Translations under genes and position numbers: made by a program
Part shown: positions 34,869-44,608 of the stretch, in pieces
Layout of the letters: the number at the start of each line of letters is the position of its first letter
How positions within the stretch are numbered: position 1 is the first letter of the stretch
Assembly: GCF_003731765.1 (NCBI RefSeq)
Contig: NZ_MOAL01000004.1
Location: 682,001-746,000 of the forward strand
Length of the DNA stretch: 64,000 bases
From: Pseudomonas chlororaphis
GTDB taxonomy: Bacteria > Pseudomonadota > Gammaproteobacteria > Pseudomonadales > Pseudomonadaceae
Direction of reading: 5' to 3'
Notes under the pieces: model-generated
The model's input: the letters and a program-made list of their open reading frames with translations, nothing else
The model's database searches: none
What the model was told of the DNA's origin: nothing

Positions 34869-36413
34869 TTATTGTTTTTCAGGAGCAACGGTGGCCGGCA
34901 AGACGTTCAGTCTCACGGGCGGCAAGCGATAGAGGATGAGCAGCGCCAAAACACCGATACCGGCGCACAGCAGCAGGCCGACGCCCACCGACTGGGCCAG
35001 TGCATCGCGGGCCAGGCTTAGCCATTGCGGGTGTTCCAGCAGGGCGGCATCGGGGCGCAACAGCACCTGCGGGTCGGCGTACAGCGCCAAGGCCTCTACG
35101 TGCCCTTGGGCGAGCAACAGCCGTTGCAGGTGGCTGCTGTACAGCAGGTTGACCAGCACGCCCATGCCCGCCGTGCCCAACAAGCCACCGACCAGGCGCA
35201 GGGATTGGGTCAGCGCGGTAGCGATTCCGAGGAATTGGCGTTCAGCCAGGGTCTGGGTGAACACCGTGAGGTTCAGCAAGATAAAGCCCAGCCCAAGGCC
35301 GGCCAGCAGAATCAGGCCGAGCAACAGGTTGAACGACGCCCCGCGCCCGGCCAGCGCCAGGCCGCCACAGGCCAGCAGCAGCGCGACAAAACCACACAGT
35401 GGCAGCAGGTTCGGGTTGGACAGGCGAGTGACGATGCGGCTGTTGACGATGGCACCCAGGGTGATGCTCAACGCCAGGGGGGTAATCAACAGGCCGGCGT
35501 CCTGCGGCGAGTAGCCGTAGCTGCCTTGCAGCAGCAATGGCAGATAGAACAGCAGCGAAAACATGATCGCCCCGGCGGCCATCGACAGCAAAAACAGCAG
35601 GCGCATGCTCGGTAGCCCCAGCAACGCCGCCGGCAGCAGCGCGTGCTGGCAGCGCCGTTCCCAGCGCCACAGGGCCAGGGTGGCAGCAACGCAGGTCAGG
35701 CCCAGCGCGGCGCTCAGCATCAGGCTCGAATGCCCCAGCCACTCGACAAACAATTGCAGGCTGCCCAGCGCCAGGGCGATCAACAGTGCGCCCGGCCAAT
35801 CCAGGCTGATACGGCCCACCTGGTGCGGGCGGTAGTAGGGCAGGTAGCGCCAGGCAAAAAACAGCGCTAAGGCGCCCAGGGGCAGGTTGAGATAAAACAC
35901 CGAGCGCCAGCCGAAGGCCCCGGTCAGGTAGCCGCCCAAGCCCGGCCCGATGGCATTGACCACACTGAACAAGGCACTGAGTAGCATCTGCCAGCGCAGG
36001 CGTTGGCGGGTGTCGGGGAACAGTTCCGGGATGCAGGCAAAGGCGGTGCCGATCAGCATGCCGCCGCCGACGCCCTGCATTACCCGGCCAATCACCAGCC
36101 ACAGCATGTCATTGGCCAGGGCGCAGACCAGGGACGCCAGGGTGAAGATCAGGGTGGCGGCCATCACGAAGGGCTTGCGCCCGTAGTAGTCACCCAGCCG
36201 GCCGAAGATCGGAATGGTGACGATCGAGGCCAGCAGGTAGCCCGTGGCAACCCAGGCGTAGAGCTCAAAGCCCTTGAGCTCGGCGACGATGCTCGGCAAG
36301 GCGTTGCCGATCACCGTCTGGTCGAGCGCCGAGAGCATCAACACCAGCGAGACCCCAAGCATCGCCAGCAGGGCCTGCTTGAAGCTCAGGGGAGGGTGGG
36401 TGGCCTGGGTCAT
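34869..36413 (-). CDS. MFS transporter, DHA2 (14-TM) family
   Basis: A 514-residue major facilitator with 14 predicted transmembrane helices. TM1 contains the LSALDQTVIGNALPSI motif (about 24-39), and the loop 2-3 signature is GRLGDYYGRKP (about 72-82). Motif C-like GPGLGGYLTGAFGW lies near 158-171. DHA2 pumps usually export drugs or metabolites. The ATG at 36413 has GAGGA seven bases upstream; longer in-frame starts are rejected because they read through the aminotransferase 3' end. It lies 10 bp after the aminotransferase gene, clearly one operon. Confidence 0.92.
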   Translation of the reverse strand: MTQATHPPLSFKQALLAMLGVSLVLMLSALDQTVIGNALPSIVAELKGFELYAWVATGYLLASIVTIPIFGRLGDYYGRKPFVMAATLIFTLASLVCALANDMLWLVIGRVMQGVGGGMLIGTAFACIPELFPDTRQRLRWQMLLSALFSVVNAIGPGLGGYLTGAFGWRSVFYLNLPLGALALFFAWRYLPYYRPHQVGRISLDWPGALLIALALGSLQLFVEWLGHSSLMLSAALGLTCVAATLALWRWERRCQHALLPAALLGLPSMRLLFLLSMAAGAIMFSLLFYLPLLLQGSYGYSPQDAGLLITPLALSITLGAIVNSRIVTRLSNPNLLPLCGFVALLLACGGLALAGRGASFNLLLGLILLAGLGLGFILLNLTVFTQTLAERQFLGIATALTQSLRLVGGLLGTAGMGVLVNLLYSSHLQRLLLAQGHVEALALYADPQVLLRPDAALLEHPQWLSLARDALAQSVGVGLLLCAGIGVLALLILYRLPPVRLNVLPATVAPEKQ

Positions 36414-36423
36414 CGCTGCGTCC

Positions 36424-37632
<1,209 letters not shown>

Positions 37633-37667
37633 GTGGCGTTCCTCGTTGATGGCGTTGACGAGGCCCT

Positions 37668-37733
37668 ACAGTACGAGGCACCGCCCGGGCCGCCATAAGA
37701 CGAGATCGTTCTGGTCGGATAGGCATCCCTTAT
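37668..37733 (-). promoter_or_regulatory. Nac-type box and promoter of the aminotransferase operon
   Basis: On the minus strand: ATAAGGGATGCCTAT (ATA-N9-TAT) at 37733-37719, then 20 nt, then -35 TTATGG (37698-37693), a 19-bp spacer and -10 TACTGT (37673-37668). The box centre lies about 64-65 bp before the expected start, as for Nac-activated promoters in Klebsiella (hutU, -64). Confidence 0.65.
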
Positions 37734-37823
37734 GGCTGGAACTGAACAGCCTTCGCACCAATTGGGTGCGCCTAAGCCCGCAGGCTCGCAGCGGCCGTTG
37801 ACCCCGGCGAACCCGATCCAGCC

Positions 37824-37838
37824 ATAGGGAAGGCTTAT
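37824..37838 (+). promoter_or_regulatory. Nac-type box upstream of nac
   Basis: ATAGGGAAGGCTTAT, again ATA-N9-TAT, 105 bp before the nac start. The sequence after it does not show the same -35/-10 pair as the other boxes, which would suit autorepression rather than activation. Confidence 0.5.
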
Positions 37839-37943
37839 GGTTGAGCGGTTCGGGTGATCACCGGCGGGAGGTTTTCGCGCTGGCCTGGCTCTTGCTAAAG
37901 CCTGGGGGCTGTCCTCCTTTTTTCGAGCAAGAGCATCGCCACC

Positions 37944-38849
37944 GTGAACCTGCGTCGTTTGAAGTACTTCGTGAAACTCGTCGATATCGGCAGCATGACC
38001 CAGGCCGCCGATGTGCTGCATGTGGCGCAACCGGCACTCAGCCAACAACTGGCCACCCTGGAGGCCGAGCTGCAGCAGCAATTGTTGATTCGCACCAAGC
38101 GCGGCGTCACCCCGACCGAAGCGGGCAAGGTGCTCTACGGCCACGCGCAGATCATTCTGCGCCAGTGCGAGCAGGCCCAATTGGACATCAATGCCACGGG
38201 CCAGGCCTTGTCCGGCCAGGTGTCGGTCGGCCTGGCGCCGGGCACCGCGGCCTCGACCCTGTCCTTGCCGTTGTTGCGCCGGGTGCGCGAGCGCCATCCG
38301 GGCATCCTGCTGTACCTCAATGAAAACTTCGGCACCACCTTGAGCGAGCTGATCATGAACGGCCGGATGGACATGGCCGTGCTCTATGGCGGGCGCGAAG
38401 TCCATGGCCTGAGCTTTGTCTCGCTGCTGCGCGAGCACCTGTACCTGGTCAGCGCCGACCCCTCGGTCAGCGCCCTCGACGAGATCTCCCTGGCGGAGCT
38501 GGCCGACATGGACATGCTCCTGCCACGGCCCTACAACGTGATGCGCCGCCTGGTGGATGAGGCCTTCCAGCGCATCGGCCTGAGCGCCCGGGTGGTGGCG
38601 GAAATCGAATCGTCGATCACCCTGACCGCCGCCGTCGCCGAGCATTTCGGCTCGACCATCCTGCCCGAGTCCTCAGCCCGGGTGATGGTGGCCGCCACCT
38701 CGGTGCACATGTGCCGCATTGTCCAACCCGAAGTCGAGGCGCCCCTGGCGCTGTGTCTTTCCGGGCACTTGCCGCTGTCGGTGCCGGCCCAGGCGGTCAA
38801 GGCGATCCTCCTGGAACTGGTTGCCGAGATGCGTGGCAGCCTGATCTGA
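37944..38849 (+). CDS. nac: LysR-type regulator Nac (nitrogen assimilation control)
   Basis: A 301-residue LysR regulator whose N-terminal 80 residues match enterobacterial Nac closely: MNLRRLKYFVKLVDIGSM, then AQPALSQQ at about 29-36 and LLIRTKRGVTPTEAGK at 47-62. The effector domain also follows Nac (LSGQVSVGLAPGTAAS near 89-104). Nac links the Ntr system to sigma-70 promoters of nitrogen-source genes and is active without a co-inducer. It starts at GTG 37944. Boxes fitting its ATA-N9-TAT consensus lie before this gene, the divergent aminotransferase operon, the downstream carboxylase operon and the SDR-ABC operon. Confidence 0.88.
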   Translation: MNLRRLKYFVKLVDIGSMTQAADVLHVAQPALSQQLATLEAELQQQLLIRTKRGVTPTEAGKVLYGHAQIILRQCEQAQLDINATGQALSGQVSVGLAPGTAASTLSLPLLRRVRERHPGILLYLNENFGTTLSELIMNGRMDMAVLYGGREVHGLSFVSLLREHLYLVSADPSVSALDEISLAELADMDMLLPRPYNVMRRLVDEAFQRIGLSARVVAEIESSITLTAAVAEHFGSTILPESSARVMVAATSVHMCRIVQPEVEAPLALCLSGHLPLSVPAQAVKAILLELVAEMRGSLI

Positions 38850-38855
38850 GTGGTC

Positions 38856-38920
38856 ATAAGGACGGCTTATTACGCCAAAGCCAAAGCGTCTTGGTCGCCG
38901 TTGGACGGCCTCGCTACATT
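38856..38920 (+). promoter_or_regulatory. Nac-type box and promoter of the carboxylase/pxp operon
   Basis: ATAAGGACGGCTTAT at 38856-38870, 20 nt, -35 TTGGTC at 38891-38896, an 18-bp spacer and -10 TACATT at 38915-38920. Expected start near 38927, 37 bp before the first gene. The box centre is at about -64. The 20-nt gap and the CGTC-TTGGTC-GCCG block are repeated at 43627-43691. Confidence 0.72.
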
Positions 38921-38963
38921 GGCCTCATCCACTCAAGACAGCGCGACAGGCAGGGGCCCATCC

Positions 38964-39392
38964 ATGGATTCAGAACGCATCAAGGGGTTGATCGATTTGC
39001 TCGCTGAATCCGATCTGCTCGAACTGAGTCTGACCGAAGGCGACAGCACGGTTCGTCTTTTCAAGCAGGCCGGGAAGGTTATGACCAAGGCGCCACAGGC
39101 GGCTGCGGCGGCGCCGGTCATTGCCGATTCACCCAAGGCAGATACGCCAGCGCCAGCGGCTACAGAGATCAAGGCCAGCCTATACGGGGTCCTGCATCTG
39201 ACGCCCGCCATCGGTGAGCCGCCCTTTGTGGGGGTCGGTGACCAAGTCGAAGCGGGGCAGACCGTGGCCGTGCTGGAAGCGATGAAGATGTTCCATCCGG
39301 TCAAGGCCAAGACCCCCGGGCGGATCAGCGCGATCCTTGCCCAGAGCGGCGTCGAAGTTGAAGCCGGTCAGTCGCTGTTCCGCCTCGGCTGA
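38964..39392 (+). CDS. Biotin carboxyl carrier protein (AccB-like paralogue)
   Basis: A 142-residue BCCP. It has an N-terminal helical region ([20 protein letters not shown]), an Ala/Pro-rich linker (about 43-67) and a C-terminal biotinyl domain with the biotinylation site Lys108 in [10 protein letters not shown]. It carries biotin for the carboxylase encoded next (32 bp). It is not the housekeeping accB locus, because it sits with pxp genes and a Nac-type promoter. The ATG at 38964 fits the BCCP N-terminus; an in-frame ATG at 38850 would read through the promoter. Confidence 0.92.
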   Translation: MDSERIKGLIDLLAESDLLELSLTEGDSTVRLFKQAGKVMTKAPQAAAAAPVIADSPKADTPAPAATEIKASLYGVLHLTPAIGEPPFVGVGDQVEAGQTVAVLEAMKMFHPVKAKTPGRISAILAQSGVEVEAGQSLFRLG

Positions 39393-39423
39393 GCCCCAGC
39401 CCCTCCTTTTTCAGGTGAATTCA

Positions 39424-40776
39424 ATGTTCGACAAAGTGCTGATCGCCAACCGTGGCGAAATCGCCCTGCGCATTCAGCGTGCCTGCCGCGGCCTGGGGAT
39501 ACAGACCGTGGTGGTGCACTCCGAGGCGGATCGCCACGCGCAGTATGTGCAAAACGCCGATCAGGCCCTGTGCATCGGCCCGGCGGCCCCAGGCCAGAGC
39601 TACCTGAACCAGGCGGCGCTGCTGTTCGCGGCCAAGGTCAGTGGCGCACAGGCCATCCATCCGGGGTACGGCTTTCTTTCGGAGAACGCCGGGTTCGCCG
39701 AGCGCATCGAAGCCGCCGGCCTGACCTTTATCGGGCCCAGCGCGGCCTGCATTCGCACCATGGGCGACAAGGTCGCGGCCAAGCGGGCGATGCGCGAAGC
39801 CGGTGTGCCCTGCGTGCCGGGGCCGGACTCGGTGATGCCCAGCGACGACGCCAGCATCCAGGCCATTGCCCGGGAAATCGGTTACCCGGTGATCGTCAAG
39901 GCCGCCGGCGGTGGCGGCGGGCGCGGGATGCGCGTGGTCAAGGCAGAGGGTGAATTGCTCGCCGCCATCGCCCTGACCCGTGAAGAAGCGCGGCTGGCGT
40001 TTGGCAATCCGGAACTCTACATCGAGAAGTTTCTCGGCCATCCACGACACGTGGAAATCCAGGTGCTGTGCGATGCCCACGGCCATGCGATCTGGCTCGG
40101 TTGCCGTGACTGCTCCCTGCAGCGCCGGCACCAGAAAATCCTTGAAGAAGCACCGGCGCCGGGCATCGACCCGGAGCTGATCGCCCAGGTCGGTGAGCGC
40201 TGCGCTGCCGCGTGCCGGCAGATCGGCTATCGCGGGGTCGGCACCTTCGAATTCTTGTACGAGGACGGCGAATTTTTCTTTATCGAGATGAACACCCGGC
40301 TGCAGGTCGAGCACCCGGTGACGGAAATGACCACCGGCATCGACATCGTCCAGCAGCAGCTGCGCATGGCCCGGGGCGAAGTCCTGGAACTGCGTCAGGA
40401 GGACGTGCCCCTCGACGGCCACTCGCTGGAGTGCCGGATCAACGCCGAAGACCCGGTGACGTTCATGCCGACGCCGGGGTTGATCCAGCGCTGGGAAGTC
40501 CCCGGCGGCTTTGGGGTGCGGGTCGATTCCCACGTCACCACCGGTTACCGGGTGCCGCCGTACTACGACTCGATGGTGGCCAAGGTCATCACCCACGGCG
40601 CGACCCGCGATGAGGCCATGGCTCGCATGCGCCTGGCCCTGAGCGAGCTTTGTGTGGAGGGCATCTCCACCAACATTCCTTTGCACCGGGAGATTCTTGA
40701 CGACCCGGCGTTCTGCGCCGGTGGCGTGGACATTCATCACCTGGAGCGCTGGCTGCAACAACGGAGTCCGACATGA
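39424..40776 (+). CDS. Biotin carboxylase (AccC-like paralogue)
   Basis: A 450-residue ATP-grasp biotin carboxylase of the usual AccC length. It begins [20 protein letters not shown], with the Gly-rich loop [13 protein letters not shown] (about 160-172), [17 protein letters not shown] (about 230-246) and [14 protein letters not shown] (about 287-300). It carboxylates the biotin on its carrier with ATP and bicarbonate. It overlaps pxpB by 4 bp (ATGA). With the neighbouring carboxyltransferase-like subunits it could form a substrate-specific carboxylase rather than acetyl-CoA carboxylase. Confidence 0.93.
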   Translation: MFDKVLIANRGEIALRIQRACRGLGIQTVVVHSEADRHAQYVQNADQALCIGPAAPGQSYLNQAALLFAAKVSGAQAIHPGYGFLSENAGFAERIEAAGLTFIGPSAACIRTMGDKVAAKRAMREAGVPCVPGPDSVMPSDDASIQAIAREIGYPVIVKAAGGGGGRGMRVVKAEGELLAAIALTREEARLAFGNPELYIEKFLGHPRHVEIQVLCDAHGHAIWLGCRDCSLQRRHQKILEEAPAPGIDPELIAQVGERCAAACRQIGYRGVGTFEFLYEDGEFFFIEMNTRLQVEHPVTEMTTGIDIVQQQLRMARGEVLELRQEDVPLDGHSLECRINAEDPVTFMPTPGLIQRWEVPGGFGVRVDSHVTTGYRVPPYYDSMVAKVITHGATRDEAMARMRLALSELCVEGISTNIPLHREILDDPAFCAGGVDIHHLERWLQQRSPT

Positions 40777-41444
40777 GCACTGCATCTGTATCCCTGCGTC
40801 CCCACATCAGTCTGCTGGGCTCCACCGCCTTGCTATTTGAGGCGCCGGGCGAGCTGGACCTGGCGCCCCAGCAGCGCATCTGGAACCTGGCATTGCAGGC
40901 CGGGCAATGGGCCGAGATCCACGAAGCGGTGCCGGGCATGAACAACCTGATGCTGACCTTCATCAAGCCGCCGCATGACCTCAGTGGTTTGTGCGAGCGC
41001 TTGCTCGACGCCTGGGAGGCCTGCCAGCCCTTGCCCCTGGAAGGGCGCATCGTCGAATTGCCGGTGGTCTACGGCGGTGAGTTCGGTCCGCACATGGGTG
41101 ATGTGGTGGCGCACACCGGCCTGGACATCGAGACCATCGCCAACCTGCATTGCGAGCCGCTGTACCCGGTGTACGCCCTGGGCAGCCACCCCGGCTATTG
41201 CTACCTCGGCGGCATGGATCCGCGCCTGGCCACGCCACGGCGGCAGGTGCCGGTGATCAGCATCGCAGCCGGCTCGGTGTCGATCGGCGGGGTGCAAACC
41301 GGCGTCTCCGCCTCGGCCGGCCCCAGCGGCTGGAACACCATCGGCCGCAGCGAAATGTGTTTTTTTGACCCGACCCAACAGCCGCCGGCCATGCTCCGGC
41401 CGGGCGATATGTTGCGTTTGCGAATCGAGAGGATCATTCGATGA
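40773..41444 (+). CDS. pxpB: 5-oxoprolinase subunit PxpB / carboxyltransferase subunit (KipI, AHS1)
   Basis: A 223-residue AHS1/KipI-family protein with the family block [16 protein letters not shown] (about 137-152) and PRRQVP after it, ending in [11 protein letters not shown]. PxpB with PxpC and PxpA makes the ATP-dependent 5-oxoprolinase of bacteria. The same fold pair forms the carboxyltransferase part of urea carboxylase. Overlaps accC-like and pxpC genes by 4 bp on each side, so stoichiometric expression is likely. Which of the two roles applies here is open. Confidence 0.88.
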   Translation: MSTASVSLRPHISLLGSTALLFEAPGELDLAPQQRIWNLALQAGQWAEIHEAVPGMNNLMLTFIKPPHDLSGLCERLLDAWEACQPLPLEGRIVELPVVYGGEFGPHMGDVVAHTGLDIETIANLHCEPLYPVYALGSHPGYCYLGGMDPRLATPRRQVPVISIAAGSVSIGGVQTGVSASAGPSGWNTIGRSEMCFFDPTQQPPAMLRPGDMLRLRIERIIR

Positions 41445-42412
41445 TCGAGATTTTATCGGCCACGGCCCTGGCCACCGTGCAGGACTTCGGCCGCTTCGGC
41501 AGCCTCGGCTACGGGGTCGGCACCTCCGGTGCGATGGACCATTTGGCCCTGGCCCTGGGCAACCTGTTGCTGGGCAATCCCGAGGACGCGGCAGCGATCG
41601 AAATTCCGCTGTTTCCCTTCGAGGTTCGCTTCCTTCAAGACTGCGCGTTCGCGGTCACTGGGGCGGGCGGTGAAGCGTCCCTCGACGGTCAGCCATTGCC
41701 ACCGTTCTGGGTGGCCCAGGCTCGGGAAGGCCAGGTGCTGAGCCTCGGCTACCCGACCTCCGGCAGTCGCGCTTACCTGTGCCTGGCCGGCGGTATCGAC
41801 GTGCCTTCGGTGCTGGGCTCGCGCAGCACGCAATTGCGCGGTGAGTTCGGCGGCTTGCAGGGGCGTGCCTTGCAGCAGGGCGATCGCATTGACGCCTTGC
41901 GCCCCGGCATCAGCCGCTTGCCCACGGATGTGGGCGTGGTCTCGCCGAGCCAGGCGCTGCCCCTGCAACGGGACGGGCTGCCGGCCATGCGTGTACTGCC
42001 CGCGGCTGAATACGAGTGTTTTACGCAGGCGTCCCGCGAGGCTTTCTGGGCCGGCGAATGGAAGGTCACGACCCAGAGCAACCGTTACGGTTATCGGCTC
42101 GAAGGTGCGCCGATCCTGCCCAAGGCGCCGATGGAAATCCGTTCCCACGGCATCGTCCCCGGGGTGATTCAGGTGCCCCACGGTGGCCAGCCGATCATTC
42201 AGATGCGCGACGCACAACCCAGCGGCGGTTACCCGAAGTTCGGCACGGTGATCGAGGCTGACTTGTGGCGCCTGGGCCAGGCACCGGTTGGCAGCAAGGT
42301 GCGTTTTATCGAATGCAGTTACACCGAGGCTGTTGCCGCCCTGGAAGACCATCAGCGCTATCTCGCGGAGGTCAGCCGCTTGCTCGACCTCCACGGGCTG
42401 GCCGCGTGTTAA
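41441..42412 (+). CDS. pxpC: 5-oxoprolinase subunit PxpC / biotin-dependent carboxyltransferase (KipA, AHS2)
   Basis: A 323-residue AHS2/KipA-family protein. It has VQDFGRFGSLGYGVGTSGAM (about 8-27), a central SRAYLCLAGGIDVPSVLGSR (about 109-128) and the late block RSHGIVPGVIQVPHGGQPII (about 234-253), which is diagnostic. It partners PxpB. Family members are also annotated as biotin-dependent carboxyltransferases, which matters because a carrier and a carboxylase are encoded just upstream. Followed by a degenerate carrier gene after 12 bp. Confidence 0.9.
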   Translation: MIEILSATALATVQDFGRFGSLGYGVGTSGAMDHLALALGNLLLGNPEDAAAIEIPLFPFEVRFLQDCAFAVTGAGGEASLDGQPLPPFWVAQAREGQVLSLGYPTSGSRAYLCLAGGIDVPSVLGSRSTQLRGEFGGLQGRALQQGDRIDALRPGISRLPTDVGVVSPSQALPLQRDGLPAMRVLPAAEYECFTQASREAFWAGEWKVTTQSNRYGYRLEGAPILPKAPMEIRSHGIVPGVIQVPHGGQPIIQMRDAQPSGGYPKFGTVIEADLWRLGQAPVGSKVRFIECSYTEAVAALEDHQRYLAEVSRLLDLHGLAAC

Positions 42413-42424
42413 GGACATTCAACC

Positions 42425-42829
42425 ATGACAAATCAGGAAATCCGCCAGTTGGCGGTGTGGCTCAAGGAGAGTCATCTGGCGGGCGCGGAAATACAGCGGC
42501 CGGGCCTGCATCTGCTGCTCAAGCGCAGTGTCAACGAGCCCAACGCAGCGGCTCCCGTGACGGCGCCAGAGCCCGCCGCGGTGTTGGAGGCGTCGCTATT
42601 GAAGACCCCCGGCCTGGGTCGATTGCTGCTGACCCACCCGCAACAGAACGAGGAACTAGCGTCACTCGGCAGTCGGGTGGAGCCCGGGCAATTGGTGGCT
42701 TTTCTGCAAGTCGGCGACCTGCTGTTGCCCGTGCGCAGCCAGCGGGCCGGGCGCGTGGCAGCGCTGCTGGTGCCCTGCGGCACAACGGTGGGTTATGGCG
42801 AGGCGTTTATGCGCCTGGACGCAGCATGA
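42425..42829 (+). CDS. Degenerate biotinyl-domain protein lacking the biotin lysine
   Basis: A 134-residue paralogue of the carrier encoded at 38,964. The C-terminal domain aligns (VEPGQLVAFLQVGDLLLPVR with [20 protein letters not shown]), but the biotinylation motif EAMKM is replaced: Asp98 stands where Lys108 is in the functional carrier. The N-terminal helical region (TNQEIRQLAVWLKESHLAGAE) is retained. It cannot be biotinylated in the normal way and may be a structural or docking subunit of the carboxylase. It sits between pxpC and pxpA in the same operon. Confidence 0.82.
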   Translation: MTNQEIRQLAVWLKESHLAGAEIQRPGLHLLLKRSVNEPNAAAPVTAPEPAAVLEASLLKTPGLGRLLLTHPQQNEELASLGSRVEPGQLVAFLQVGDLLLPVRSQRAGRVAALLVPCGTTVGYGEAFMRLDAA

Positions 42830-42845
42830 GAGGTGAGAACAGGTC

Positions 42846-43613
42846 ATGAAGATTGATTTGAATGCAGACCTGGGCGAGGGCTTTGGCCCCTGGCGCATGG
42901 GCGAGGATGAGGCGTTGATGAGCCTGATTTCCTCGGCGAACGTGGCGTGCGGTTTCCATGCCGGCGACCCGTTGATCATGGACAACACCGTGCGCCTGGC
43001 CAAGGCCGGGGGCATCGACCTGGGCGCCCATGTTGGCTTCCCCGACTTGATGGGCTTTGGCCGGCGGCAGATGAACATCGAGCTCAAGGAGTTGGCGACC
43101 TATGTGATCTACCAGCTCGGCGCCTTGGCCGGAATGGCTGCGGTCAATGGCCACCGCATGACCCACATGAGCTTTCACGGTGCCCTGGGCAACATGGTTG
43201 CGGCCGATGCCGGGCTGGCGGAGCCCCTGGTGCGTGCGGTGGCGGCGTTCGATCCGACGCTGATGATCAGTTCATCGAGCAGCCGTGCCATTGAGCGCGC
43301 CGCAGAACGGTCCGGGTTGCGCGTGGCCACGACCTTTCTTGCCGACCGCGCCTATGACGACGACTGCCTGCTGGTGCCGCGCCAGGTGCCGGGCTCGGTG
43401 ATCAAGGAGCCGGCGGCGGTGCTGCAACGGGTTCGACAGCTGTTGGAGGAGGGCACGGTGACCAGCCTCAACGGCAAGCCCATGGCCGTGCCGGCGCACT
43501 CGATCCTGTTGCACGGCGACACCCCTGGCGCCGTGGAACTGGCCCGCACCATCCGCCGTGAAATCGAAGGGTTCGGTGGCTGCATCACGCCGATTTCCCA
43601 ACTGCTGGGGTAG
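42846..43613 (+). CDS. pxpA: 5-oxoprolinase subunit PxpA (LamB/YcsF family)
   Basis: A 255-residue LamB/YcsF-family protein. It opens with MKIDLNADLGEGFGPWRMG, followed by ANVACGFHAGDP (about 31-42) and GAHVGFPDLMGFGRRQM (about 59-75); the late PAHSILLHGDTPGAVELA is also typical. PxpA opens the 5-oxoproline ring together with PxpBC. Length is normal. It lies last in the carrier-carboxylase-pxp operon, before a second Nac-type promoter. GAGGTGA precedes the start. Confidence 0.93.
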   Translation: MKIDLNADLGEGFGPWRMGEDEALMSLISSANVACGFHAGDPLIMDNTVRLAKAGGIDLGAHVGFPDLMGFGRRQMNIELKELATYVIYQLGALAGMAAVNGHRMTHMSFHGALGNMVAADAGLAEPLVRAVAAFDPTLMISSSSSRAIERAAERSGLRVATTFLADRAYDDDCLLVPRQVPGSVIKEPAAVLQRVRQLLEEGTVTSLNGKPMAVPAHSILLHGDTPGAVELARTIRREIEGFGGCITPISQLLG

Positions 43614-43626
43614 CGGTTGCAGCGTC

Positions 43627-43691
43627 ATAAGCAGGGCTTATTGCCACACAGTCATTCCGTCTTGGTCGCCGGCCCTGGGGCTGGATAGAGT
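43627..43691 (+). promoter_or_regulatory. Nac-type box and promoter of the SDR-ABC operon
   Basis: ATAAGCAGGGCTTAT at 43627-43641, 20 nt, -35 TTGGTC at 43662-43667, an 18-bp spacer and -10 TAGAGT at 43686-43691; start expected near 43698, 48 bp before the SDR gene. Same spacing and the same -35 hexamer as the promoter at 38,856. Confidence 0.72.
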
Positions 43692-43745
43692 CGAAGTCAT
43701 TGGGCTCACCCGAGTGAGCCGCACCCGTAATACGAGGACAGATGC

Positions 43746-44498
43746 ATGCCATTTTCAGATTACAAAACCGCGTTGGTCACCGGCGCTTCGTCCGGGATTG
43801 GCGCTGCCGTGGTTGAGCGTCTGTGCCAGGAAGGCGTACAGGTGCATGCCCTGGCCCGCAGTGCCGACAAGCTGCAAGAGCTGGCCGCCAAGACCGGCTG
43901 CATCGCCCACGCCATTGACGTCACCGACCTGGCCGGGCTGACGCAGCTGTTTGCCAGCCACACCTTCGACATCCTGGTGAACAACGCCGGTGTCGATAAG
44001 CCGGGTTCGATTCTCAAGGCCGACGCCGAGGGCATCGACTTGCTGATCGACGTCAACCTGCGTGCGGTATTGCACCTGGCGCGCCTGGCATTGCCGGGGA
44101 TGGTCGAGCGCGATTGCGGTCACATCATCAACATCAGCTCGATTGCCGCGGCCTACAACTTCGCTGGCAACTCCACCTACCACGCCACCAAGGCGGCGGT
44201 GAGCATGCTTTCGCGGCAACTGCGCATCGATGCCTTCGGCAAGCGCGTGCGGGTCACCGAGATCTGCCCGGGGCGTGTGGCCACGGATATTTTTGCCCAC
44301 GTCCACGGTGACTCCGAAGAGACCTACCAGCGTTTCGTCGAGGGCTTCGAACTGCCCCAGGCCGAAGACATCGCCAACGCCATCGCCTTTGCGATTGCCG
44401 CGCCGATTGCGGTCAACGTCGGGCACATGGAAATCACCCCGACCTTGCAGGTGCCGGGCGGGCTGTCCACCGCACGTCCCCATGATTACCAGGGCTGA
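43746..44498 (+). CDS. SDR family oxidoreductase (YdfG-like)
   Basis: A 250-residue classical short-chain dehydrogenase: TGASSGIGAAV at 13-23, NNAGVDKPGS near 79-88, Ser in INISSIA and active-site YHATK near 150-154. It resembles YdfG-type 3-hydroxy acid/serine dehydrogenases. It is the first gene of an operon with an amino-acid ABC importer and is driven by the Nac-type promoter, so it probably acts on the imported compound or its product. Confidence 0.88.
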   Translation: MPFSDYKTALVTGASSGIGAAVVERLCQEGVQVHALARSADKLQELAAKTGCIAHAIDVTDLAGLTQLFASHTFDILVNNAGVDKPGSILKADAEGIDLLIDVNLRAVLHLARLALPGMVERDCGHIINISSIAAAYNFAGNSTYHATKAAVSMLSRQLRIDAFGKRVRVTEICPGRVATDIFAHVHGDSEETYQRFVEGFELPQAEDIANAIAFAIAAPIAVNVGHMEITPTLQVPGGLSTARPHDYQG

Positions 44499-44608
44499 AC
44501 AACAGCCCCTTAAAACAGAACGGATTGATCCGTCATCGCTGCATCCCGCCACGGCCACGCCGGGTGATTTTGATTTCTGCCCTAGCCCAATGCCGATAGG
44601 GATTGACC

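Noticed and set aside
39424-40776. Housekeeping acetyl-CoA carboxylase accBC locus
   Set aside because: Pseudomonas accBC normally follows aroQ; here the genes sit with pxp genes and a Nac-type promoter, so they are specialised paralogues.
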